Shown in pieces: positions 1 through 7,635 of a stretch of 64,000 nucleotides of DNA. The position numbers and the translations under genes are program-made. A model generated the notes under the pieces. The model made no database searches. It saw only the letters and a program-made list of their open reading frames with translations, and was not told the DNA's origin. Origin of the DNA: Pseudomonas koreensis (GTDB lineage: Bacteria; Pseudomonadota; Gammaproteobacteria; Pseudomonadales; Pseudomonadaceae); contig NZ_JAOEJU010000001.1 of the NCBI RefSeq assembly GCF_025447595.1, forward strand, positions 186,001 through 250,000, given 5' to 3'. Positions within the stretch are counted from its first letter, which is position 1; every line of letters starts with the position of its first letter.

Positions 1-326
1 CCGCCGATGCAGGACGAGCAATGCATGCAGCTGCCCTTGTACCAGCCGATCCCCACGCGCTGGCCAACTTCCAGACCGCGCACCTGCGGGCCTGTGCGCA
101 CGATGCGGCCGACCACTTCATGGCCGGGAATGAACGGGTATTGGCTGATGCCCCAGTCGTTGTCGATCAGCGACTGGTCGGAGTGACAGACGCCGCAGTA
201 CTCCACGGCGACTTCGACCTCTTCATCTCCCAGCGGGCCAGGGTCGTAACTGAAGCGCTCCAGCGGCGTGCCGGCCGAGGTGGCGGCCCAGCCGGTGAAT
301 GTCGTGGGTTCGGTGTTATTGCTCAT
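1..326 (-). CDS. Zinc-dependent alcohol dehydrogenase, N-terminal part (cut by window edge)
   Basis: This is the first ~108 residues of a medium-chain, zinc-dependent alcohol/aldehyde dehydrogenase, running off the left edge. The catalytic-zinc pattern CGVCHSD and the GHE motif (GHEVVGRI) are visible. The start of the structural-zinc cysteine cluster (C-x2-C-x2-C, in GSCMHCSSC) lies at the edge. This arrangement is typical of the cinnamyl-alcohol-dehydrogenase/YahK branch, which reduces aldehydes with NADPH in the cytoplasm. The ATG is preceded by GGAGG seven bases upstream. The NAD(P)-binding Rossmann half is outside the window, so cofactor preference cannot be read. Confidence 0.85.
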   Translation of the reverse strand, partial: MSNNTEPTTFTGWAATSAGTPLERFSYDPGPLGDEEVEVAVEYCGVCHSDQSLIDNDWGISQYPFIPGHEVVGRIVRTGPQVRGLEVGQRVGIGWYKGSCMHCSSCIG

Positions 327-377
327 GGGACACCTCCAGATCTGGCGCTGCGGGCGCAGCCTGAAGAGTCTAGCGTG

Positions 378-623
378 TCATCGAGCGGGCGCTAGCCAGG
401 TGTTCAGCACGCGCCGATCGAGTTCTTCCCAATCCGCCATGCCCAGCACTCGCGTGGTATTGAGGCCGCGCAGATAACCGCGTAACTGATTGGCCGCGGC
501 CCGCACCGACTCCGAATTGTCCGCTGATTGGCCCAGCACGGTTTCGTATTCGACCAGGTATTCGGCCACCCGGTCGCGGAATTCGGGCAGGACGGCATCG
601 CGGATCAGGTCAAAGGTTCGCAC
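378..623 (-). CDS. Small conserved-type protein of unknown function (81 aa)
   Basis: A short, soluble, probably all-helical protein of 81 residues with no motif I recognise. The frame begins at a GTG preceded by GAGGA six bases upstream, a convincing ribosome binding site, and codon use matches the neighbours. It has no signal peptide or membrane segment. It lies downstream of nothing obvious and upstream of the alcohol dehydrogenase gene on the same strand (about 50 bases apart), so the two may be co-transcribed. Function unknown. Confidence 0.6.
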   Translation of the reverse strand: MRTFDLIRDAVLPEFRDRVAEYLVEYETVLGQSADNSESVRAAANQLRGYLRGLNTTRVLGMADWEELDRRVLNTWLAPAR

Positions 624-786
624 GGGTAATCCTCATCTGTTTTCGTTGTGATTGAGTGTGGCGCAGTCTGCACGCGGTTCAACTATTGCTTCAAGTAATA
701 GTGACCATCAAGAAACGCAAGTTCTGCTTTGACGCCGATGGGCGGAAAATCGCCTCCATCGAACACGCCGCTGAAGGAATTGCGCG

Positions 787-1434
787 ATGAAGACTTTGAC
801 CCGACTGGCTGTAGTCGCCCTGCTGATGGGCGGGGTGGCCGCCACCGTAGCCCCGGCTTACGCAGACGACGCCAAATCGTGCCATTTTCTGCCCGTCGCC
901 GGCAGCAGCGCCTCGCTGCAGCACTCGCAAACCGTCGGTGTGTTGTACAGCGAGAACACCCTGGACAACTTGCAATACCTCGAGCGGTACCACGATGTGG
1001 CGGTGAACGGTGCCAAGGATGCGCTCGATGCGCGGATTCGTGACGCCTTCGTCGACAGCTCCGATCCGGAACTGGCCATCGACTGGCTGATGAGCTCGCT
1101 GCAACAGCAGTTCCTCTCGGTGACTGTCTACGAAAGCCTCGATGCGCTGATGCAGGCGCATCCGGATGTGGTGGTGATGCTCGACACCCACAACCAGTTG
1201 CTGACCCAGCGCAACAGTCAGGTCGAAGCGCGTTTCGCCGCACGCTTCTACGACGCCAACCTGCAATACATCGGCAAGGCCGAAGGCGCGGTGGAGAAGC
1301 AACTGCCGTCGGTGTGGGTACACAACAAGGCAGCGCCCGAAATCGCTGCCGGGATCGAACAGCAGCGCGACCTGCAACTGAGTGCCTTGAAGCAGTTCGA
1401 CGACTCGCTCAAAGCCTTGGTGAGTGCAGGCTGA
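787..1434 (+). CDS. Exported protein of unknown function (215 aa)
   Basis: Residues 1-26 form a Sec signal peptide: a KTLTR basic start, a hydrophobic stretch and an AYA-D cleavage site, so the mature protein should be periplasmic. The rest is a mixed alpha/beta sequence with a long helical C-terminus rich in Gln and Glu. I recognise no enzyme motif. It is followed 86 bases later by a lipoprotein gene on the same strand, and a terminator lies after that gene, so the two probably form a short envelope operon. Function unknown. Confidence 0.75.
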   Translation: MKTLTRLAVVALLMGGVAATVAPAYADDAKSCHFLPVAGSSASLQHSQTVGVLYSENTLDNLQYLERYHDVAVNGAKDALDARIRDAFVDSSDPELAIDWLMSSLQQQFLSVTVYESLDALMQAHPDVVVMLDTHNQLLTQRNSQVEARFAARFYDANLQYIGKAEGAVEKQLPSVWVHNKAAPEIAAGIEQQRDLQLSALKQFDDSLKALVSAG

Positions 1435-1520
1435 ACACCCTAATCAAAAACGGCAACGGCAGTGCCCGTGACACTGAACGTTGCCGAAGAACCGAAACTT
1501 TTATTTTCAGGATTTTTTCC

Positions 1521-1859
1521 ATGCGTGCTTTTTTTGTTCCTGCCATGGCGTTTGCCGCTTTTGTGAGCGGTTGTGCGACGGCTCCAAACGATCCGACTCA
1601 GGTTTTGCAGACCCACAAGACACCTGCCCAATACGCTGAATGTGTCGTGCCGAAATTGCAGGGCAGCGCGCTGAATCCAACGGTTTCGCAGACCCAGCGC
1701 AGTTATCGCATCGTGGTGCCGAGCAAGGTCGCGGCGGACAACGTGCTCGAAGCCTATAAGGCTCAGGACGGTGGCAAGGTCTTTCTGTATGAACGCCATT
1801 TGCTGGCATCGAGCCTGATGCCCTCGAGTTTTGAACGTGCCGCGCAGGAATGCCTGTAA
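1521..1859 (+). CDS. Small lipoprotein of unknown function (112 aa)
   Basis: The protein starts MRAFFVPAMAFAAFVSGCA, with a lipobox (VSGC) placing the lipidated cysteine at residue 18, so the mature part is a short envelope lipoprotein. I chose the ATG at the lipobox-bearing signal peptide. Longer in-frame starts would add a non-hydrophobic, improbable extension overlapping the upstream gene. The mature region carries one extra cysteine and no known domain. The gene ends shortly before a strong terminator. Confidence 0.75.
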   Translation: MRAFFVPAMAFAAFVSGCATAPNDPTQVLQTHKTPAQYAECVVPKLQGSALNPTVSQTQRSYRIVVPSKVAADNVLEAYKAQDGGKVFLYERHLLASSLMPSSFERAAQECL

Positions 1860-1914
1860 TCGCTGAACGCTTTTGAAGATGCTCCTTTGGTTGGCCGCAA
1901 CCAACCAATTCTTT

Positions 1915-1941
1915 GCCCCGCACCTTGCGGGGCTTTTTTTT
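1915..1941 (+). terminator. Rho-independent terminator after the lipoprotein gene
   Basis: A GCCCCGC/GCGGGGC hairpin with a short loop is followed directly by eight T residues. It closes the transcript of the two exported proteins and separates them from the DUF1801 gene. Confidence 0.9.
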
Positions 1942-2006
1942 GCCCGGCATTTGGCGCAGTCGGCGCTACGCTGGATAGCGGAAAAGGGTTTCGGGAGAAC
2001 TAGGAT

Positions 2007-2399
2007 ATGAAGAAGGACAGCAGCGGCGCGGCGACTGAGAATCCCTCTGTGCTGATCGACGCCAGAATCAAGGAACTGAACGACTGGCGCGGCCAGAAGC
2101 TGGCCGAGATCCGCGCGATCATTCACGAGGCTGATCCGGAAGTCGTCGAGGAATGGAAGTGGCGGGGTGTTCCGGTCTGGTCACACAACGGCATCATCTG
2201 CACCGGGGAAACTTACAAGGCCGTGGTGAAAATGACTTTTGCCAAAGGCGCGGCGCTGGAGGATCCGTCAGGACTGTTCAATGCCAGTCTGGAGGGCAAC
2301 ACCCGGCGGGCGATTGATATTCACGAGAACGACAAAATAGATGCCAAGGCTCTGAAAGCGCTGGTGCGTTCGGCGATTACATTGAATTCAAAGAAGTGA
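2007..2399 (+). CDS. DUF1801 family protein (130 aa)
   Basis: A soluble protein of 130 residues matching the DUF1801 (YdhG/YdeI-like) fold. The core pattern EEWKWRGVPVWSHNGIIC, followed by Y-K-x2-V-K-M-T-F, and the C-terminal D-x-K-A-L-K-x-L-V stretch are characteristic. Family members are small cytoplasmic proteins without an established reaction. The gene is preceded by GGGAGAACTAGGATATG, giving a usable ribosome binding site, and stands alone between a terminator and a tRNA gene on the opposite strand. Confidence 0.8.
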   Translation: MKKDSSGAATENPSVLIDARIKELNDWRGQKLAEIRAIIHEADPEVVEEWKWRGVPVWSHNGIICTGETYKAVVKMTFAKGAALEDPSGLFNASLEGNTRRAIDIHENDKIDAKALKALVRSAITLNSKK

Positions 2400-2450
2400 T
2401 TTGCCGTTTAGGCGCAGGTGATGCGGAGGAGGGTGAAACGAGGAAGAAAA

Positions 2451-2525
2451 TGGCAGGGGCGGCTGGATTCGAACCAACGCATGGCAGGATCAAAACCTGC
2501 TGCCTTACCGCTTGGCGACGCCCCT
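2451..2525 (-). tRNA. tRNA-Gln (anticodon TTG)
   Basis: Reading the minus strand, a complete 75-nt cloverleaf is present. The acceptor stem is AGGGGCG/CGCCCCT, the D arm contains GCCAAGCGGTAAGGC, and the anticodon stem-loop CAGGTTTTGATCCTG has TTG at the anticodon position. The T loop is GTTCGAATC and the discriminator G is followed by an encoded CCA. This is a glutamine tRNA reading CAA/CAG. Open frames overlapping it on either strand are spurious. Confidence 0.97.
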
Positions 2526-2726
2526 GTAGCTATTGGTTTCAGTCCCGGGAGGACCTCTGCAACAGTGGGCGGCACTTTACCAGCGCTCTTGCGTTCTGTG
2601 AACCCCTGAAACAAATAAATTTCAGGGAAAACAGCTACTTATTCCCGGAGCGGTTGAAACGGCCATATTTTCAGAACGCATGACCGGTCCAGGCGCCCCG
2701 AAACCCGCAGGCGCTTGAACCTGATT

Positions 2727-4190
2727 TCAGACCGATGTACTCGGCACTCCCGCCAGCAAACCGGTCAGCGTGGTCATGATCGCCTGCTGCCGGGCCCGGT
2801 CGGTCAGGTGCCGGGCCTCGGCGGCGGCGACGTCGGCGTGGCAGTGCGGGCAGACTGATTCGTGGGGGTGGATGTATTGCAGGCAGTCGCGGCACAGGGC
2901 CAGTTGCGTCGGCAGGCGCCCTTCCTCGGGGGAGGACTGGCCCTGATTGATCCAGGCCAGTTTGATCACTTGCCCGCTGTCGCTGACGCTGCTGACTTTT
3001 TCGCCGGTGTCGATGCGTTCGGTGATCAGGTCAAAGCGTCCGACCGCAAACGAGCGCTGGGCGGCGTCTTCGACTTTGACGATGCGCTCGCGCAAACCCT
3101 GTTTTTGCAGTTCCAGGGTTCGGTAATGGCAGTAAGGATTGTTGCCGGGTTTGCCCAGCAGCGAGTGCGACGTCCAGGTGCAGCCGCCCCGGCAGACGTC
3201 GTTGTAATAACAGCTTCGGCAGTAGCCCCAGAGGTCATCGACCGAGCGCAGGCGACCGAAGTGCATGCCTTCGCTGTAATGCCAGATATCGTGCAGGCTC
3301 ATGTTGCGCACGTTGCCGCCGGAAAAACCGACGGTCGCCAGTGACGGGCAGCCTTTCACCGTGCCGTCCGCTTCCAGCGCCAGCACGGTCTGGCCCGCCG
3401 CGCAGCCGCTCCAGTGCACGCGCTCGTCACCGAAGCCGCGCCACAGATGTTCGTAAGGGCCGTAATAACCGATGTTGTTGCCGACGTTCATCAGCAATCC
3501 GCGTTCCAGTCCTTCGCGATACAACCGGGCGAGCAGCGGCATCACTTCCAGCAGCTTATAAGGCTGGAGCAACAGCTCCGGATGGTCGACGGCGTTGCCC
3601 ATGGCCACCGTGATCTGGATCTGCCAATGGGTGGCGCCGAGTTCGATGATGGTGTCCATCAGCTCCGGCAGGTCCGGCAACGTGGCCGCGCCGATCTGGG
3701 TGTTGACGCTCACCGCCAGCCCCGACGCCTTGGCCCGGCGCAGGGTGTCGACGGCCTTGTCGAACGAACCGGGCACGTTGCGCACTTTGTCGTGCAGCGG
3801 CGCGAGTCCGTCCAGGGAAATGCCGACTCCGTTGAGCCCGGCATCGACCGCTGCCTGCATCTTCGCCGGCGTCAGATTGCGCCCGCCGGTCTGGATCGCG
3901 CAGTACATGCCGTGGTCGTGGATGGCGCGGATCAGTTGCGTCCAGTCCTTGCGCAAATAGGCTTCGCCGCCGATCAGGGTGATCTCGCGAGTGCCGAGGG
4001 CGGCGAGGGAATCGATCACGTCGAGGCATTCGCGGGTGTTGAGTTCATCGGGGCGCCGATGCCCCGCGCGGGAGCCGCAATGCAGGCACTTGAGGTCGCA
4101 GGCGAGGGTGATTTCCCAGACCACGTGCACCGGCACGTAGCGTTTGAGATCGGTGTCGCTGAGGTAGCGGGCAGGGCGGTTGTCTGTCAT
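2727..4190 (-). CDS. Radical SAM/SPASM maturase associated with GDL-motif proteins
   Basis: A 487-residue radical S-adenosylmethionine enzyme. Near residue 35 the C-x3-C-x2-C cluster (CDLKCLHC) binds the SAM-cleaving [4Fe-4S] cluster, followed by a GGEAY motif. Around residues 270-375 a SPASM domain supplies further cysteines (GCAAG, GCPS, CRSCYYNDVCRGGC, PYCHYR) for auxiliary clusters. The C-terminus adds a zinc-ribbon-like CRDC...CPHC pair near residues 445-465. Enzymes of this layout modify ribosomally made peptides or proteins. It is the last gene of an operon with three proteins sharing a GDL module, the likely substrates or partners (inference). The ATG chosen follows AGGA; a longer in-frame extension has no support. 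Confidence 0.88.
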   Translation of the reverse strand: MTDNRPARYLSDTDLKRYVPVHVVWEITLACDLKCLHCGSRAGHRRPDELNTRECLDVIDSLAALGTREITLIGGEAYLRKDWTQLIRAIHDHGMYCAIQTGGRNLTPAKMQAAVDAGLNGVGISLDGLAPLHDKVRNVPGSFDKAVDTLRRAKASGLAVSVNTQIGAATLPDLPELMDTIIELGATHWQIQITVAMGNAVDHPELLLQPYKLLEVMPLLARLYREGLERGLLMNVGNNIGYYGPYEHLWRGFGDERVHWSGCAAGQTVLALEADGTVKGCPSLATVGFSGGNVRNMSLHDIWHYSEGMHFGRLRSVDDLWGYCRSCYYNDVCRGGCTWTSHSLLGKPGNNPYCHYRTLELQKQGLRERIVKVEDAAQRSFAVGRFDLITERIDTGEKVSSVSDSGQVIKLAWINQGQSSPEEGRLPTQLALCRDCLQYIHPHESVCPHCHADVAAAEARHLTDRARQQAIMTTLTGLLAGVPSTSV

Positions 4191-4253
4191 GGGAGATCCT
4201 TGCGCACGGGCCTGTGCGCGGCACGATTGGACTGACCTCGATTGGCTGGAAGA

Positions 4254-4283
4254 CCGGGCGCGGTCACCCATGACCGCGCCCGG
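4254..4283 (-). promoter_or_regulatory. Strong stem-loop between GDL-protein gene and maturase gene
   Basis: A perfect 13-bp stem (CCGGGCGCGGTCA with its complement) and a 4-base loop lie in the gap between the second DUF1842/1843 gene and the radical SAM gene. No T-run follows on the minus strand, so it is not a classic terminator. An attenuator or mRNA-stabilising hairpin that keeps substrate mRNA above enzyme mRNA is a reasonable inference. Confidence 0.6.
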
Positions 4284-4293
4284 GCCGTACCGC

Positions 4294-4872
4294 TTAGCGC
4301 GCTTCCAGTCGCGCGATTTCCGCGTTCAGCTGCGCAAGGGCACTGCGCAAGGCGTCCTCGTGGGCCAGCTGTTGTTCGCCTTGCTGCACGGCGACTTTCA
4401 ACTGCGCCAGATCACCGCTGGCCTGAGCCGTTTGCACGGCCACCGCATACAGCGGATGGACATGATGCTCGGGCGGTAGAGGTTCGACACTCGGCGCCTG
4501 ATGCACGGCGACGTGCCGCACGTCCTGCCACTGGCCGCCTTCGTTGTAGCGGTAATCGACAAAGCCGCTGGTCCAGTCGTTCAGAATGCCCTTGAGGTGG
4601 AAGGTCTGGGCGATCTGACTCAGCGGGCCGCTCGGGCTGCCGTCGAGGGTGAGAATGAGGTAGGTCTCGGTGGATGGCGTGAGCCTGGCCTCGGAATAAT
4701 CGCCCCAGACCCGGGCATGGAAATTCACCGGTGGCCAGGTGCTTTGAAACACGCTCGCGGTTCCGCTGATTTTTTTGCGGACGGTATCGACCACGATATC
4801 GAGGGTCAGTACCGGTGCGCCCAGCAGTGAGTTACTGGCGATGAGGCGGGTGTGAAAAAGTCCGATCGACAT
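4294..4872 (-). CDS. DUF1842 plus DUF1843-like GDL-motif protein (192 aa)
   Basis: Residues 1-125 form a beta-rich DUF1842-like domain (DIVVDT, FHARVWGDY, ...GFVDYRYNEGGQW). Residues ~138-192 form the GDL module: HPLYAVAVQTAQASGDLAQL, then a helical, Glu/Gln-rich tail ending ARLEAR. The same module ends the two genes upstream. There is no signal peptide. The ATG is preceded by AAGGGAGC. Position directly before the radical SAM/SPASM gene suggests it is a substrate, chaperone or partner of that enzyme. Biochemical function is unknown. Confidence 0.82.
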   Translation of the reverse strand: MSIGLFHTRLIASNSLLGAPVLTLDIVVDTVRKKISGTASVFQSTWPPVNFHARVWGDYSEARLTPSTETYLILTLDGSPSGPLSQIAQTFHLKGILNDWTSGFVDYRYNEGGQWQDVRHVAVHQAPSVEPLPPEHHVHPLYAVAVQTAQASGDLAQLKVAVQQGEQQLAHEDALRSALAQLNAEIARLEAR

Positions 4873-4912
4873 GATGCTGCTCCCTTGTGAAAGTTATGGT
4901 TCCAATTGCCGA

Positions 4913-5539
4913 TCAGCGACTTTGCACGCGGCTGATTTCTTTGTTGGCGTCGTCCACTGCTTTGCGCAACAGCGGCAGTTGCTCCAGCTGCTGTCTGGCC
5001 TGGGCGGACAGGCTTTTCATCTGGGCCAGATCACCGCTGGCGATGGCGCCCTGAATCGGCGCGGCATACAGCGGCAGAACCGGTTTGTGCGGCTCGATCA
5101 CCGGGCCGGGATTGAACGGCTGAAGGACGTTCGACGGCACCTCCACCAGATGCGCCGGCACGTTGTTCAGTTCGTGCCAGCGCTGGCCGTCGAAGTACTC
5201 ATAGTTGGCCACGCCTTCGCGCCAGTCGGTGCCGACCACCAGGTGGATCTTGAAGTTGATGATCGAGTTGGAGCCAGGGCCGCCATGGTTGCCTTGAGCG
5301 GTGATCAGGATCTTGCTGACACCGGGTTTCATCACCGTCATGTAGGTGTATTCGCCCCAGACGTCCGAGTCGATGTCGAGCGGCGGATTGGTTGCCTGAG
5401 TTACGGCAGCGTTGCCGGTGACATGCTGCTGTGGCGTGGACACCAGCAGGTTCAGCGCAAGACTCTGCGCCCCCGGCTGACCTGTACCGATCCGGTAGCT
5501 CACCGGGAACAAGCCGACATTTTGCTGAGTAGCTGACAT
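4913..5539 (-). CDS. DUF1842 plus DUF1843-like GDL-motif protein (208 aa)
   Basis: The architecture matches its downstream neighbour: an N-terminal DUF1842-like beta domain (LFPVSYRIGTG, DIDSDVWGEYTYMTV, GVANYEYFDGQRWHEL) and a C-terminal module LPLYAAPIQGAIASGDLAQM followed by a helical tail ending ISRVQSR. I chose the ATG giving MSATQQNVG because GGAGG lies eight bases upstream; an in-frame ATG five codons earlier has no such site. It is separated from the neighbours by only 34 and 40 bases, so the operon is tight. Confidence 0.82.
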   Translation of the reverse strand: MSATQQNVGLFPVSYRIGTGQPGAQSLALNLLVSTPQQHVTGNAAVTQATNPPLDIDSDVWGEYTYMTVMKPGVSKILITAQGNHGGPGSNSIINFKIHLVVGTDWREGVANYEYFDGQRWHELNNVPAHLVEVPSNVLQPFNPGPVIEPHKPVLPLYAAPIQGAIASGDLAQMKSLSAQARQQLEQLPLLRKAVDDANKEISRVQSR

Positions 5540-5573
5540 GTTGATTGCCTCCATTGCAGTGTGGGAAATGGCC

Positions 5574-5759
5574 TTAGGGTTTTTCCAGTCGAGAAACTTC
5601 TTTGGCCAGTTTTTCGTACGCGGTTTGTAGCTCCTTCGCTTCCGGCTTCGTTGAATCGCGCTGCTTCAACAAAGTCTTCATCTGCTGCAGATCGCCGCCG
5701 GTAATCGCGCTCTGGATGGCGACGCCGTAGGGCGGGATGTTGTGGTTTGAACCGGTCAT
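5574..5759 (-). CDS. Stand-alone GDL-motif (DUF1843-like) small protein (61 aa)
   Basis: First gene of the operon. The whole protein is essentially the C-terminal module of its two larger neighbours: IPPYGVAIQSAITGGDLQQM, then a charged helix ending KEVSRLEKP. The size, the absence of a signal peptide, and its place upstream of a SPASM enzyme fit a precursor-type peptide, although no Cys-rich or obviously cleavable core is seen. The ribosome binding site is AGGAAGG, ten bases before the ATG. It is the best candidate for the minimal unit recognised by the maturase (inference). Confidence 0.8.
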   Translation of the reverse strand: MTGSNHNIPPYGVAIQSAITGGDLQQMKTLLKQRDSTKPEAKELQTAYEKLAKEVSRLEKP

Positions 5760-6423
5760 ATCGAGGCCTTCCTCGTGGGTGTGTGCCGCTCGACCCCTTG
5801 CGCAGAAGGGGCGCCTTTCCTGACAGGCAGGCGAACGACATCGGCCAGAATTCCGGCAACCGGGATTCTCGGCGACGTGACAACCTGATCCGTCGGGATC
5901 TGATCAATCCGCAAACAGGGTTCGCGCAGGGGCGACGCCGCAGCGCCGGCTCACGCGCAAGCGTCGTCAGCCAAAACCGTCAGGCCTGGCCTCGGGTGTC
6001 AGTGAAGGGGGTTGCCGATGGGGCAAACGGGGGAATCTCGCCTGTACGTTGGTCATCTTTCTGTCCTTGATAGAAAGCAACGAAACACAGGGATAGGTCG
6101 TTCACTCTTCAAGAGTGCAATACCCGCGCAAGCACAAAAACCATCCCTGATTTTTCTTCCAGTGCCGCTGATGGCGCTCGTCGAGCGACGTTTGCCAAGT
6201 GGCCAGCATTTTGCCAGCCACGCAACCCTAGACCCGTTTGTGCAGGGCTGCCAGAAAAAGCGCCGAACGGTCATGCCGCTCAGGCAAACGGGCTCTGCAA
6301 CGGCTCGCGCATGCTTTTTCAGGATCGGCTTATGGATTGATAAAACCCGATAAAAGACCATTCGCAGGGTTGGCAGGCGTTCGGAACCGGACACTCCGAG
6401 CTGCGCGCCGAGGAGGGCTGGCC
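5760..6423. other. Intergenic region between GDL operon and signalling island
   Basis: About 660 bases hold the divergent promoters of the GDL operon (minus strand) and of the degenerate REC-EAL gene (plus strand). Open frames inside are short, overlap on both strands and lack ribosome binding sites, so I call no gene. The only structure I would single out is the motif at 6318-6335. Confidence 0.5.
6318..6335 (+). promoter_or_regulatory. Putative response-regulator operator, degenerate copy (site D)
   Basis: The sequence TTCAGGATCGGCTTATGG matches the site before the second chemoreceptor gene at 14 of 18 positions. It lies about 90 bases before the TTG start of the degenerate REC-EAL gene. 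The right half-site is the weakest of the four copies. Confidence 0.4.
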
Positions 6424-7545
6424 TTGTTCTACACGATATTGGTGGTCGGGCTGGATGCATCCTCCAGCCGCTTTTTACAGGCGATCAAGGCGAGCATGGG
6501 CGACGTGACCCTGCAGAACGCAGCAACCCTGCGAGAGGCCGTCGAGCGGCTGAATGAACGTCCGGCCGACATGATCCTGGGGCCGTTGGAGTTGCTGGAG
6601 CAAGAGGGGGCGGCGTTGATTCGCAAAGCCGCAGCGCTCCCGCACAGGCCCGCTCTGGCGATCGTCAACGCTCGTTCCAGGCAACGGACGGTCAGTGCGA
6701 TTCTGGCGGTCAGCAACCTCGGTTTCCCGGTGGTCGGTTCGATATCCAGACCGGCCGACGTCGCTGACTTGCGCAGCGTACAGATCAAATCACTGGCCCT
6801 GCGCGCGGTGGCTCGGGCAGAACAGCTGTTGGCGCATGATCAGGATTTCAACCCGTCGCCAGACTTTCAGATCCGCTACAAACCCCGGATCAACCTGCAG
6901 GACGGCCGGGTTGTGGCCGTCGAGGCGGTGTTTGAACGGGAGTCTACCGAGCCGGAGCTCGATCAGGTTCTGGACAAGGTCATCGCTGTTCAGCGGGCGT
7001 GGCGGCAACGGGGGCACAACATAACTGTCTGGCTGAAGTTGCCGCTTTATCTGCTCGATGGCGCCGACTATCCGGATCGCCTCTATGAGCAAGTGATCCT
7101 GCGAGGAGGGGACCCGGGTTCTATCGGGCTGGATCTGCGCAAGTGCCTGAGGCGCGAGAGTCTGGGGCCATACACCGAGTCGATTTATCAACTGGGGCTG
7201 CACGGATTCGCGATGACTCACAGTGATGCCGGCCAGGGATACAGTTTTTATTTCCGGCTGGATGTGCGGTTGTTCACCGACGTCAAAATCTTTCTGCCGC
7301 TACTTCGAAGCGCAATCACCAATGAAAGACTGGCGGCGTCGTTGGCCAGCGTCGTGTTCGAAAGCAAGCAGTCGGGTTTTACGGTCGTTGCCGAAGGCGT
7401 GACGACAGCGCAGGAGTTGAAGTTACTGCGACAGATCGGCTGCGATGAAGTCCAGGGCGGATTGATTGCCGGTCTGCTCGATGAACAGGGTGTTATCGAC
7501 TTGCTCGCAGGTGATGGCGGCTGCAACTTGCCGCCTGGCAATTAA
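6424..7545 (+). CDS. Degenerate receiver-EAL domain protein, probably catalytically dead
   Basis: The start is a TTG seven bases after a perfect AGGAGG, giving a 373-residue protein. Residues 1-120 resemble a receiver fold (FYTILVVGLDASS) but the phosphoacceptor region has no Asp in the usual place (DMILGPLELL). Residues ~150-365 are EAL-like, but key residues are lost: EAL is AVEAV, the SINLP Asn is replaced (WLKLP), ELMES is DLRKC, and DDFG is HSDAG. Only the final VVAEGV glutamate is kept. It should not hydrolyse c-di-GMP, but it may bind nucleotide or partner proteins. It resembles the intact REC-EAL protein encoded at 12.9-14.1 kb and probably derives from duplication. Confidence 0.75.
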   Translation: MFYTILVVGLDASSSRFLQAIKASMGDVTLQNAATLREAVERLNERPADMILGPLELLEQEGAALIRKAAALPHRPALAIVNARSRQRTVSAILAVSNLGFPVVGSISRPADVADLRSVQIKSLALRAVARAEQLLAHDQDFNPSPDFQIRYKPRINLQDGRVVAVEAVFERESTEPELDQVLDKVIAVQRAWRQRGHNITVWLKLPLYLLDGADYPDRLYEQVILRGGDPGSIGLDLRKCLRRESLGPYTESIYQLGLHGFAMTHSDAGQGYSFYFRLDVRLFTDVKIFLPLLRSAITNERLAASLASVVFESKQSGFTVVAEGVTTAQELKLLRQIGCDEVQGGLIAGLLDEQGVIDLLAGDGGCNLPPGN

Positions 7546-7559
7546 GGATCGCCTGATCG
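7542..7559 (+). promoter_or_regulatory. Putative response-regulator operator (site A)
   Basis: The sequence TTAAGGATCGCCTGATCG contains the dyad TAAGG-N4-CCTGA and lies about 75 bases before the first chemoreceptor ATG. It overlaps the last codon and stop of the preceding gene. It matches sites B and C at 15 of 18 positions each. Confidence 0.5.
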
Positions 7560-7635
7560 TTTTCTGCATTTCTCGTTAATAGACTCAACTACCGCTGATG
7601 AACAGGTCAGGTCGGTTTCATGTAGGACTGAGAAT

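Noticed and set aside
2396..2683. Open frames on both strands over the tRNA-Gln region
   Set aside because: They overlap a complete tRNA cloverleaf, have no ribosome binding site and no recognisable protein content.
6338..6358. FliA-type promoter (CCCGATAA) before the degenerate REC-EAL gene
   Set aside because: The -10-like box is there, but no TAAA-type -35 lies at the required spacing.
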